Assembly (NCBI GenBank): GCA_041685555.1
Contig: JAWLFN010000169.1
Coordinates: forward strand, 1 to 6,256
Source of the DNA: PWQG01 sp041685555
Lineage (GTDB): Bacteria > Pseudomonadota > Gammaproteobacteria > Pseudomonadales > Pseudohongiellaceae
Length of the DNA: 6,256 nt
Direction of reading: 5' to 3'
Shown here: positions 1 through 4,976 of the stretch, in pieces
Position numbering within the stretch: position 1 is the stretch's first letter
How the letters are laid out: each line of letters opens with the position of its first letter
Program-made: the position numbers and the translations under genes
The notes under the pieces: model-generated
What the model was told of the DNA's origin: nothing
Database searches by the model: none
What the model saw: only the letters and a program-made list of their open reading frames with translations

Positions 1-23
1 TTGACTTCTACATTGGCTGACAT
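1..23 (-). CDS. prpD: 2-methylcitrate dehydratase, N-terminal fragment (probable)
   Basis: Only seven full codons are visible before the window edge. They read MSANVEV from an ATG at 23-21, after a GAGGAG ribosome site at about 38-33, 9 bases upstream of the ATG. PrpD proteins commonly begin MSA followed by an Asn-rich stretch (E. coli: MSAQINN), and prpD directly follows prpC in many prp operons. PrpD dehydrates 2-methylcitrate to 2-methyl-cis-aconitate in the cytoplasm. The alternative in this slot, AcnD, usually starts differently (MNT..RKPLPGT), so it fits less well. The assignment rests on position and a very short N-terminus and is inference. Confidence 0.5.
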
Positions 24-295
24 TGTTGCATTCTCCTCAATTGATCGTGTCTCAGCGGTAATTCATCGCTGGATGGCTGGCGTGGTGTCGGGTCCTCGCC
101 TATAACCTTGTTGCGCACACGGAACTGTGCGGTCAAGCCCTTCAGGGAAGGTGGGCAGCCGGAGCTGGCGCCCAATCCGCGCTTCCTGCGTCCGGCTCCG
201 GCGATCTGGAGGGTGATGACAAAAGCGGGGTGACCGCTGGCGTCATCACCCTCCATTTTTGCGGACCTCCCGATCGTGATCGGCCCGGTTTTCAT
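8..295 (-). CDS. possible small ORF between prpC and prpD (doubtful)
   Basis: This is a 95-residue reading frame I do not recognise. Its first ATG (295-293) overlaps the prpC stop in a TGATG arrangement. A second in-frame ATG at 256-254 has a GGGAGG ribosome-site-like motif 9 bases upstream. It ends with TAG at 10-8, overlapping the start of the probable prpD by 16 bases. That layout is what translational coupling in an operon looks like. Against it: the product is rich in Arg, Gly and Pro without a visible fold, signal or membrane segment; the same frame stays open out of frame inside prpC, so openness is cheap here; and two strong hairpins lie inside it. It is listed because it would fill an otherwise odd gap, but it may well be noncoding. 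Confidence 0.2.
   Translation of the reverse strand: MKTGPITIGRSAKMEGDDASGHPAFVITLQIAGAGRRKRGLGASSGCPPSLKGLTAQFRVRNKVIGEDPTPRQPSSDELPLRHDQLRRMQQCQPM
158..202. repeat. inverted repeat GCCGGAGC / GCTCCGGC
   Basis: Arms 158-165 and 195-202 are perfect complements. One G-U pair (166/194) and two further G-C pairs (167/193 and 168/192) can extend the stem to 11 pairs around a 23-base loop. It stands 4 bases from the larger hairpin at 207-255, so the two could form a tandem structure in RNA. No function is recognised. Confidence 0.5.
207..255. repeat. large compound inverted repeat (14-bp stem with nested 5-bp stem)
   Basis: Arms 207-220 and 242-255 are perfect reverse complements over 14 bases (TGGAGGGTGATGAC on the left). 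Inside the 21-base loop, AGCGG (224-228) pairs with CCGCT (234-238) around a 5-base loop. On the plus strand the stem is followed by TTTTT (256-260), like an intrinsic terminator, but no plus-strand gene is seen upstream. On the minus strand, the direction of prp transcription, the stem is followed by a mixed AGATCGCC sequence and would not end transcription in the classical way. Confidence 0.75.
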
Positions 296-1422
296 CAGCG
301 TTCGTCGATGTCCTTCCACTCTGATTTTTCGGGACCCACGTAGTCGGCACTCGGGCGTATAATCCGGTTGTTGGCACGCTGTTCCTTGACGTGCGCGGCC
401 CAGCCGGTGACCCGTGACATTACGAATATGGGGGTGAACAGCCCGGTGGGTATGTCCATGAAGTGATAGGCCGAAGCGTGAAAGAAGTCCGCATTGCAGA
501 ACAGTCGTTTCTCGCGCCACATGACTTCCTCGCAGCGCACCGACACTGGATAAAGCACAGTATCGCCCACGTGTTCGGCCAGGCGCTTCGACCACTGTTT
601 GATGATGGCATTACGAGGGTCGGACTCGCGATAGATGGCATGGCCGAAGCCCATAATCTTTTCCTTTCGTTCCAACATGTCCAGCAGCGCCTGTTCCGCC
701 TCATCCGGAGAGCTCCATTGCCGGATCATTTCCATGGCCGCCTCGTTGGCGCCACCATGCAGAGGCCCGCGCAAGGTGCCGATGGCGCCGGTGACACAGG
801 AATGCATGTCGGACAGCGTCGACGCGCAGACTCGTGCCGTGAACGTCGAGGCATTGAATTCATGTTCGGCATAGAGGATCAATGATACGTTCATGACACG
901 GGCAGCCAGCTCGGACGGCGCTTCTCCGTGCAGCATGTGCAGGAAATGGGCGCCGATGGAGGGGTCGTCCAGCTCCGTGTCTATGCGCACGCCGTCATGG
1001 CTGAAACGGTACCAGTAACAGATCATGGAGGGCAGCGTGGCCACCAGGCGATCAATAACCGCGTCCTGCTCGCTGAAATCCTGCTCGGTCTCTATATTGC
1101 CCAGCATGGAGCAACCTGTTCGCATCACGTCCATGGGATGGGCTGTGGCCGGTATTCGTTCGAGTACCTCTCGCAGTGCTGTCGGCAGTCCACGCAGTCC
1201 CTTCAGACGCTCTCGGTAGTCGTCCAGTTCCTGTCGGTCGGGCAGATGGCCCTTCAGCAGCAGATGGGCAACTTCCTCAAAATCAGCCCTGGCAGCCAGT
1301 TCTTCGATATCGTAGCCGCGATAGGTCAGACCCGACCCGGTTTTGCCAACGGTGCAGAGGGCGGTCTCGCCGGCCACCTGTCCGCGCAGACCAGCGCTGT
1401 TCTTCTTGACGGATTCATTCAT
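295..1422 (-). CDS. prpC: 2-methylcitrate synthase
   Basis: This enzyme condenses propionyl-CoA with oxaloacetate to 2-methylcitrate, the entry step of the methylcitrate cycle, in the cytoplasm. The 375-residue length matches the family. Citrate-synthase-fold catalytic residues are all present: His222 in GPLHGGANEAAM (219-230), His261 in GFGHAIYRESDPR (258-270), and Asp312 in NADFFHASAYHFM (310-322). The segment IPTGLFTPIFVMSR (324-337) followed by GWAAHVKEQR (340-349) is typical of the short bacterial type that includes PrpC rather than housekeeping GltA, and the adjacent prpB supports methylcitrate over citrate synthase. The start at 1422 has a CAGGAG ribosome site 9 bases upstream. It lies 26 bases after prpB, so the two are very likely co-transcribed. 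A citrate synthase side activity is common in this family. Confidence 0.95.
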   Translation of the reverse strand: MNESVKKNSAGLRGQVAGETALCTVGKTGSGLTYRGYDIEELAARADFEEVAHLLLKGHLPDRQELDDYRERLKGLRGLPTALREVLERIPATAHPMDVMRTGCSMLGNIETEQDFSEQDAVIDRLVATLPSMICYWYRFSHDGVRIDTELDDPSIGAHFLHMLHGEAPSELAARVMNVSLILYAEHEFNASTFTARVCASTLSDMHSCVTGAIGTLRGPLHGGANEAAMEMIRQWSSPDEAEQALLDMLERKEKIMGFGHAIYRESDPRNAIIKQWSKRLAEHVGDTVLYPVSVRCEEVMWREKRLFCNADFFHASAYHFMDIPTGLFTPIFVMSRVTGWAAHVKEQRANNRIIRPSADYVGPEKSEWKDIDER

Positions 1423-1448
1423 GGCTTCGGTCTCCTGTTGGTACGGCT

Positions 1449-2336
1449 TTATTCCTGCCCCTGGCCGAACAGCGCATCGAGTTTCTGTTCGTATTCATGA
1501 TATCCCAGCACGTCGTACAGTTCGGCCCGGGTCTGCATTGTATCCACCACGTTGTTCTGGTGCCCGTCGGCCAGGATGCGGTCATAGACCCGTTCGGCGG
1601 CCCGGCTCATGGCGCGGAATGCACTGAGTGGATACAGGACCATGGCGACACCCGCATCAGCCAGTTCCTCGGTGTTGTACAGTGGAGTGGCGCCGAATTC
1701 AGTGATATTGGCCAGGACCGGGACGTCCACGGCGTCGGTAAAACGTCGGTACAGGGACAGATCCGTCATCGCTTCCGGAAAGATGGCATCGGCGCCGGCT
1801 TCCACGCAGGCCATGGCCCGTTCGATGGCTGAGTCCATGCCCTCCACCGCCAGCGCGTCGGTGCGGGCCATGATGACGAAATCCCCATCCTGTCGCGCAT
1901 CGACGGCCGCCTTGATGCGATCTACCATTTCTGTCTGGCTGACAATGGCTTTGTTGGGGCGATGTCCGCATCGTTTCTGGGCCACCTGGTCTTCGATGTG
2001 CACGGCAGCCGCTCCGGCGCGCTCCATGAGCTGGATGGTCCGGGCGATGTTGAAAGCGCCGCCCCAGCCGGTATCCACATCGACCAGTAGCGGCAGGTCG
2101 CTGGCACCGGTGATTCGCTCGACGTCGATCAGGACGTCGTTGAGGCTGGTGACACCCAGGTCGGGCAGGCCATAGGAGGCATTGGCCACGCCGGCGCCGG
2201 ACAGATACAGGGCGTTGTGGCCAGCCTGCTCCGCCTGCATGGCGCTATAGGCATTGATGGCCCCTACTATCTGTAGTGGCTGGTGGTTTACCAGTGCCTG
2301 CCGGAATCGGGCGCCGGCGCTGCGGGGAGTGTTCAT
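1449..2336 (-). CDS. prpB: methylisocitrate lyase (2-methylisocitrate lyase)
   Basis: This enzyme cleaves 2-methylisocitrate to pyruvate and succinate, the last step of the methylcitrate cycle. At 295 residues it is almost exactly the length of E. coli PrpB (296). The isocitrate lyase/PEP mutase family signature KRCGHRPNK sits at 121-129 with the catalytic Cys123. Mg-binding acidic residues are seen at Asp86 and Asp88 (VDVDTGWGG, 85-93) and Glu115 (HIEDQ). The substrate pocket has ARTDA (157-161) and NITEFG (210-215). Its AAGGAG ribosome site lies in the last codons of ugd, and the ATG is only 3 bases after the ugd stop, so translation is probably coupled to ugd. No defect is visible. Confidence 0.95.
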   Translation of the reverse strand: MNTPRSAGARFRQALVNHQPLQIVGAINAYSAMQAEQAGHNALYLSGAGVANASYGLPDLGVTSLNDVLIDVERITGASDLPLLVDVDTGWGGAFNIARTIQLMERAGAAAVHIEDQVAQKRCGHRPNKAIVSQTEMVDRIKAAVDARQDGDFVIMARTDALAVEGMDSAIERAMACVEAGADAIFPEAMTDLSLYRRFTDAVDVPVLANITEFGATPLYNTEELADAGVAMVLYPLSAFRAMSRAAERVYDRILADGHQNNVVDTMQTRAELYDVLGYHEYEQKLDALFGQGQE

Positions 2337-2339
2337 GTT

Positions 2340-3695
2340 CTACTCCTTGTTGAATTCCATGGATATCAGTGACGCGCCGCGTCCGATGCCGTAATACGTG
2401 ATCCCGTGGCGTTGGACCGTGGCTGGATCGTAGACATTACGACCATCGAACACAACCCGGTCGGCCAGCTGCCCGGCCAGTTGTCCGAAATCGGCGGCCC
2501 GGAAGTGTTGCCATTCAGTGCAGATGATCAGCGCATCGGCGCCCTTGAGCGCCGAATCGCGCGTGCCGGCCAGTTGCAGATCATCGCGGTGGCCGTACAG
2601 TCTTTCGGTTTCCGTCATCGCTTCCGGATCATAGGCCTGGACACGGGCGCCGGCTTCCCACAAGGCTTCCATGACCACTCGACTGGGGGCCTCGCGCATA
2701 TCATCGGTCCCCGGCTTGAAGGACAGTCCCCATAAGGCGAAAGTCTTGCCCTGCAGTCGCTTTCCGTAATGGCGCCGGATGAGTGTGATCAGGTGTGCTT
2801 TCTGGGCTCCGTTGACCCGTTCCACGGCGTTGAGCAGCTCCATGGTCAGGCCGCTCTGCGACGCCGTCCGGGCCAGAGCCTTGACGTCCTTGGGGAAACA
2901 GGAACCGCCGTAGCCGATGCCCGGATAGATGAACTGATAACCGATGCGGGGGTCGGAACCGATGCCCTGACGGACCTGCTCGACATCTGCGCCCAATTGC
3001 TCCGCCAGTCTGGCTATCTCGTTCATGAAGCTGATCTTGGTGGCCAGCATGGCATTGGCGGCGTACTTGGTCAGCTCGGCGGCGCGGATGTCCATGAAGA
3101 TCATGCGGTCCGAGCTTCGGTTGAACGGGGCATAGAGCTCGGTCAACTGCTCACGTACATGATAGGAGTCGGTGCCGACAATGATGCGGTCAGGTTTCAT
3201 GAAATCGCTGATGGCAGCCCCTTCCTTGAGAAACTCCGGATTGGAGGCTACATGAAAAGCGAGTCCCGAATCGCGTTCCTCAAGGGCCTGCTGGACAGTG
3301 GCACGAACTTTTCCGGATGTGCCGACCGGAACGGTCGATTTGGTGATGATGGTCCTGGTTGACTGCATCCGTTGACCGATGGCACGGGCGACCTCCAGTA
3401 CATGACGCAGATCGGCCGAGCCGTCTTCATCCGGTGGCGTTCCAACGGCGATGAACAACAGTTCAGCAAAATCCACAGCCACGCCGGTATCCGCCGTGAA
3501 AAGCAGTCGGTCCTGATCGACGTTATGGGCCACCATGCTTTCCAGACCGGGTTCATAGATCGGGATTACCCCCTTGCGCAGGGATTCGATCTTGATCTGG
3601 TCAACATCCATGCACATGACCTGGTGTCCTGACTCCGCCAGACAGGCGCCCGTGACCAGACCGACGTAACCGGTGCCGAATATCGTCACTTTCAT
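2340..3695 (-). CDS. ugd: UDP-glucose 6-dehydrogenase
   Basis: This enzyme oxidises UDP-glucose to UDP-glucuronate in two NAD-dependent steps, supplying sugar acids for capsule, exopolysaccharide or LPS. Its 451 residues fit the longer bacterial class rather than the 388-residue E. coli Ugd. Landmarks in order: NAD-binding GTGYVG (7-12), acidic Asp30 at the end of the second strand, STVPVGT (120-126), NPEFLKEG (152-159), the helix with Lys210 and Asn214 (ELTKYAANAMLATK), catalytic Cys266 in GGSCFPKD (263-270), and the C-terminal UDP-binding domain with GLSFKPGTDDMREAPS (323-338) and FDGRN (416-420). An AAGGA ribosome site lies about 8 bases upstream of the ATG. It is the first gene of a ugd-prpB-prpC unit, which is unusual company. 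The GT9 and rmlB genes beyond the porin also serve surface glycans. Confidence 0.95.
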   Translation of the reverse strand: MKVTIFGTGYVGLVTGACLAESGHQVMCMDVDQIKIESLRKGVIPIYEPGLESMVAHNVDQDRLLFTADTGVAVDFAELLFIAVGTPPDEDGSADLRHVLEVARAIGQRMQSTRTIITKSTVPVGTSGKVRATVQQALEERDSGLAFHVASNPEFLKEGAAISDFMKPDRIIVGTDSYHVREQLTELYAPFNRSSDRMIFMDIRAAELTKYAANAMLATKISFMNEIARLAEQLGADVEQVRQGIGSDPRIGYQFIYPGIGYGGSCFPKDVKALARTASQSGLTMELLNAVERVNGAQKAHLITLIRRHYGKRLQGKTFALWGLSFKPGTDDMREAPSRVVMEALWEAGARVQAYDPEAMTETERLYGHRDDLQLAGTRDSALKGADALIICTEWQHFRAADFGQLAGQLADRVVFDGRNVYDPATVQRHGITYYGIGRGASLISMEFNKE

Positions 3696-3840
3696 TTCTG
3701 GTCCTTACTGTGTCCTTGTGACCCTGTATTGATGCCGTCAATGGACGCTGTGCAATGAGGATGGCGTCCGAGTCCGGGGGCGTAGTGTACCCCGTATCCA
3801 GTCCTGATGGCAGTGCAGAGCGGCTTGGCCACGGTATTGC

Positions 3841-3855
3841 GCACCAACAAAGTGC
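3841..3855. promoter_or_regulatory. NtrC-like binding site (distal, strong)
   Basis: GCACCAACAAAGTGC fits the NtrC (GlnG) dyad GCAC-N7-GTGC with the canonical spacing. It is centred at 3848, about 140 bases upstream of the predicted sigma-54 start, the same position as a classic E. coli glnAp2 enhancer site. The site assignment is inference from pattern and geometry. Confidence 0.6.
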
Positions 3856-3870
3856 GACGCACCACGGCAC

Positions 3871-3885
3871 TGTCCAGTATGGTGC
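3871..3885. promoter_or_regulatory. NtrC-like binding site (proximal, degenerate)
   Basis: TGTCCAGTATGGTGC carries one good half (TGGTGC) and a poor left half. It is centred at 3878, exactly 30 bases (about three helical turns) from the strong site and about 110 bases upstream of the sigma-54 start. Strong/weak pairing with this spacing is what cooperative NtrC enhancers show. A longer CGCACCA/TGGTGCG dyad (3858-3864/3880-3886) overlaps it. Confidence 0.35.
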
Positions 3886-3906
3886 GATAGCTGCGGGATA
3901 TGCCTA

Positions 3907-3921
3907 CCAGAAGTCTTCTGG
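3907..3921. promoter_or_regulatory. perfect 15-base palindrome, possible operator
   Basis: CCAGAAG-T-CTTCTGG has 7-base arms around a single T. It lies between the NtrC-like boxes and the two overlapping promoters, about 30 bases downstream of the predicted ugd transcript start. The cognate regulator is not recognised. Confidence 0.4.
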
Positions 3922-3947
3922 AAACCTCCCAATTACATGAAAAAAAA

Positions 3948-3964
3948 CCAATTATAAGAATTGG
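3948..3964. promoter_or_regulatory. CCAATT-N5-AATTGG dyad over both promoters, possible operator
   Basis: Six-base arms at 3948-3953 and 3959-3964 flank ATAAG. The dyad contains the whole minus-strand TATAAT and the GG of the plus-strand -24 element. A run of eight A (3940-3947) adjoins it. A protein binding here would block both promoters. The dyad may also arise partly from the promoter elements themselves. Confidence 0.35.
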
Positions 3965-3979
3965 CATATCGCTTGCTAA
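3951..3979 (-). promoter_or_regulatory. sigma-70 promoter for ugd-prpB-prpC
   Basis: On the minus strand, TTAGCA (3979-3974, 4 of 6 to TTGACA) is separated by 17 bases from a perfect TATAAT (3956-3951). The predicted start is near 3944. It is the best -35/-10 pair on this strand in the divergent gap and faces ugd. It shares its DNA with the opposing sigma-54 promoter. Confidence 0.55.
3961..3977 (+). promoter_or_regulatory. sigma-54 (RpoN) -24/-12 promoter for the porin
   Basis: The sequence TTGGCATATCGCTTGCT has GG at 3963-3964 and GC at 3975-3976 with the exact 10-base spacing needed. It matches the consensus TTGGCACG-N4-TTGCT except for CG changed to TA after TTGGCA. The predicted transcription start is about 3988, giving a leader of about 104 bases before the porin start. 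Such promoters need an enhancer-binding activator, and candidate boxes lie about 110 and 140 bases upstream of the start. Confidence 0.8.
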
Positions 3980-4077
3980 AAGTCATCCTGAATACGCGTG
4001 CCGGAAGGATCACGGCCAGGAGGCCTGAGCGGTTGCGGGTTCATTCCAGAGGACTACCAAGTACAGACGGACAAAAT

Positions 4078-4083
4078 CAGGAG
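4078..4083 (+). promoter_or_regulatory. ribosome binding site deciding the porin start
   Basis: CAGGAG ends 2 bases before an ATG at 4086 and 8 bases before an in-frame ATG at 4092. The spacing favours 4092 as the translation start. Confidence 0.6.
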
Positions 4084-4091
4084 CGATGATA

Positions 4092-4838
4092 ATGAAGGAA
4101 TTCCACGCAATGATCAGCCGCAAGACAGTGACGCTTGGAGCCGGAGCGGCCCTGCTGGCCACCACGACGTTTGCATCGGCCCCGGCGGTTGCCGATTACG
4201 AAATCAGTGGCAATATCGGAGTGGTTTCGGACTACGTGTTCCGTGGCATCACTTCGGCCACGGAAAGTGATGGTCCCGCGGTACAGGGTGGCTTTGATCT
4301 GGAAGCTGACAGTGGCTTCTATGCCGGGTACTGGGGCTCCAACCTCGGCTACGGCTCCGAAAACCTTGCCACCACGGTCGAAAATGATCTGTACCTGGGC
4401 TTCGGCGGCGAGGCTGGAGAGATCGGCTATGATGTAGGTGTTCTGTATTACTGGTACATGGATGACTCTGATTCCAGTGGTGCCGAGCCTTACGCCAGTG
4501 TCAACCTCGGACCGGTCACTCTCGGTGCTGCCTATATGGCCCAGGATGTCAGTTGGTCAAACCAGGGTGACATTTTCTGGTCTCTGGGCACCGGTACGGA
4601 TTTGGGCAACAATTTCGCCCTGGATGCCACGCTGGGTTTTTTCACCTATGAGGACAGTGGCAAGTATATTCCTTCCACCGGGGAAAGCAGTGGCTTCCGT
4701 AGCCTGGATATCACCCTCAGCAAGGCGCTGGAGAATACGCCGGCGAGTATGTTCGCCACGTATATCGTGGGTGGCGATGACCGCAACGGCGTCTCCCAGG
4801 AAGACAAGATCGTGATCGGTTTCAGTTACGGCTTCTGA
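4092..4838 (+). CDS. TorF-family putative porin (TIGR02001-type outer-membrane protein)
   Basis: This is probably an outer-membrane beta-barrel of 248 residues. It starts with a signal peptide: a basic n-region (ISRK), a hydrophobic GAGAALLATTTFASA core, and APAVA before a predicted cut at about residue 34. The mature protein opens with SGNIGVVSDYVFRGIT (39-54), then GPAVQGGFDLEADSGFYAGYWGSNLGY, the hallmark of the TorF/TIGR02001 family. Alternating aromatic and glycine-rich strands follow, and it ends in Tyr-Gly-Phe; a terminal Phe is the usual BAM recognition signal. Solute specificity of the family is not established. Other possible starts are 4086 (poor ribosome-site spacing) and 4110 (MISRK, a more typical signal peptide, with AAGGAA upstream). 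The sigma-54 promoter and NtrC-like boxes suggest induction under nitrogen limitation, so a role in taking up a nitrogenous solute is a fair guess but only inference. Confidence 0.88.
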   Translation: MKEFHAMISRKTVTLGAGAALLATTTFASAPAVADYEISGNIGVVSDYVFRGITSATESDGPAVQGGFDLEADSGFYAGYWGSNLGYGSENLATTVENDLYLGFGGEAGEIGYDVGVLYYWYMDDSDSSGAEPYASVNLGPVTLGAAYMAQDVSWSNQGDIFWSLGTGTDLGNNFALDATLGFFTYEDSGKYIPSTGESSGFRSLDITLSKALENTPASMFATYIVGGDDRNGVSQEDKIVIGFSYGF

Positions 4839-4867
4839 TCAGCAAGGACAACATCACTGCGCCGCTC

Positions 4868-4900
4868 AGCGCCCCGGATCAGTCGATGGTCCGGGGCGCT
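4868..4900 (+). terminator. strong hairpin after the porin gene
   Basis: AGCGCCCCGGA (4868-4878) pairs perfectly with TCCGGGGCGCT (4890-4900). Three further pairs, one of them G-U (4879-4881/4887-4889), give a 14-pair stem with a GTCGA loop. It begins 29 bases after the porin stop. The following GTGCTATCATC is not a clean T-tract, so intrinsic termination may be partial. It could also protect the porin mRNA 3' end. Confidence 0.55.
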
Positions 4901-4901
4901 G

Positions 4902-4910
4902 TGCTATCAT
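4902..4910 (+). promoter_or_regulatory. extended -10 promoter for the GT9 gene
   Basis: TGC-TATCAT is an extended -10 element (TGN plus 5 of 6 to TATAAT). The -35 region is weak (TCGATG at 4883-4888, spacing 16), as extended -10 promoters allow. The predicted start is near 4917, 60 bases before the GT9 ATG. It abuts the hairpin at 4868-4900. Confidence 0.45.
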
Positions 4911-4976
4911 CAGTGTCGGAGCGCAGGGTCTGGAGCGTCACACTTGTTGTCAGCATCAGAAGCAGGAAAAGGGACG

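Larger units (their letters stand above)
24..294. other. hairpin-rich prpC-prpD intergenic region
   Basis: This 271-base gap sits inside what is otherwise a tight operon. It holds a run of inverted repeats: CCGAT/ATCGG at 270-274/279-283, a compound hairpin at 207-255, GCCGGAGC/GCTCCGGC at 158-165/195-202, CCTTC/GAAGG at 139-143/147-151, and CGCACA/TGTGCG at 114-119/126-131. No T-tract follows any of them on the minus strand, so none is an obvious terminator of the prp transcript. The region may be a processing or stability element, a repeat-derived insertion, or a small gene (see the doubtful ORF here). Confidence 0.5.
3696..3943 (-). other. long 5' leader of ugd transcript (predicted)
   Basis: If the minus-strand promoter at 3951-3979 is used, ugd mRNA starts near 3944 and carries an untranslated leader of about 250 bases. 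No convincing gene is seen here. It contains the NtrC-like boxes, a 15-base palindrome (3907-3921) and a GGACGC/GCGTCC inverted repeat (3743-3748/3764-3769). A poorer minus-strand promoter candidate nearer to ugd (TTGCAC at 3749-3754 with a weak -10) cannot be excluded and would shorten the leader. Confidence 0.35.

Noticed and set aside
1..23. Left-edge gene as acnD
   Set aside because: The visible N-terminus MSANVEV resembles PrpD starts better than AcnD starts, though seven residues cannot settle it.
114..131. NtrC site at CGCACA/TGTGCG upstream of prpD
   Set aside because: The GCAC to GTGC spacing is 8 rather than 7 bases and no sigma-54 promoter lies at a suitable distance.
207..260. 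Intrinsic terminator of the prpC transcript
   Set aside because: The T-run is on the wrong side for minus-strand transcription. After the stem the minus strand continues with AGATCGCC, and prpD appears to follow.
463..2175. Plus-strand open frames of 140-190 codons opposite prpC and prpB (for example 928-1500 and 1609-2175)
   Set aside because: They lie antisense to well-supported enzyme genes whose catalytic motifs are intact. Their translations show no recognisable domain and follow from GC-rich codon bias on the other strand.
3886..3960. IHF site between the NtrC boxes and the sigma-54 promoter
   Set aside because: An IHF bend is common in such promoters and there is an AT-rich patch with eight A, but no acceptable match to WATCAANNNNTTR on either strand.
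4944..4976. TTG start at 4944 giving an 11-residue longer GT9 protein
   Set aside because: The ATG at 4977 has a ribosome site at good distance and begins directly at the first beta strand of the fold. The added residues have no counterpart in the family.
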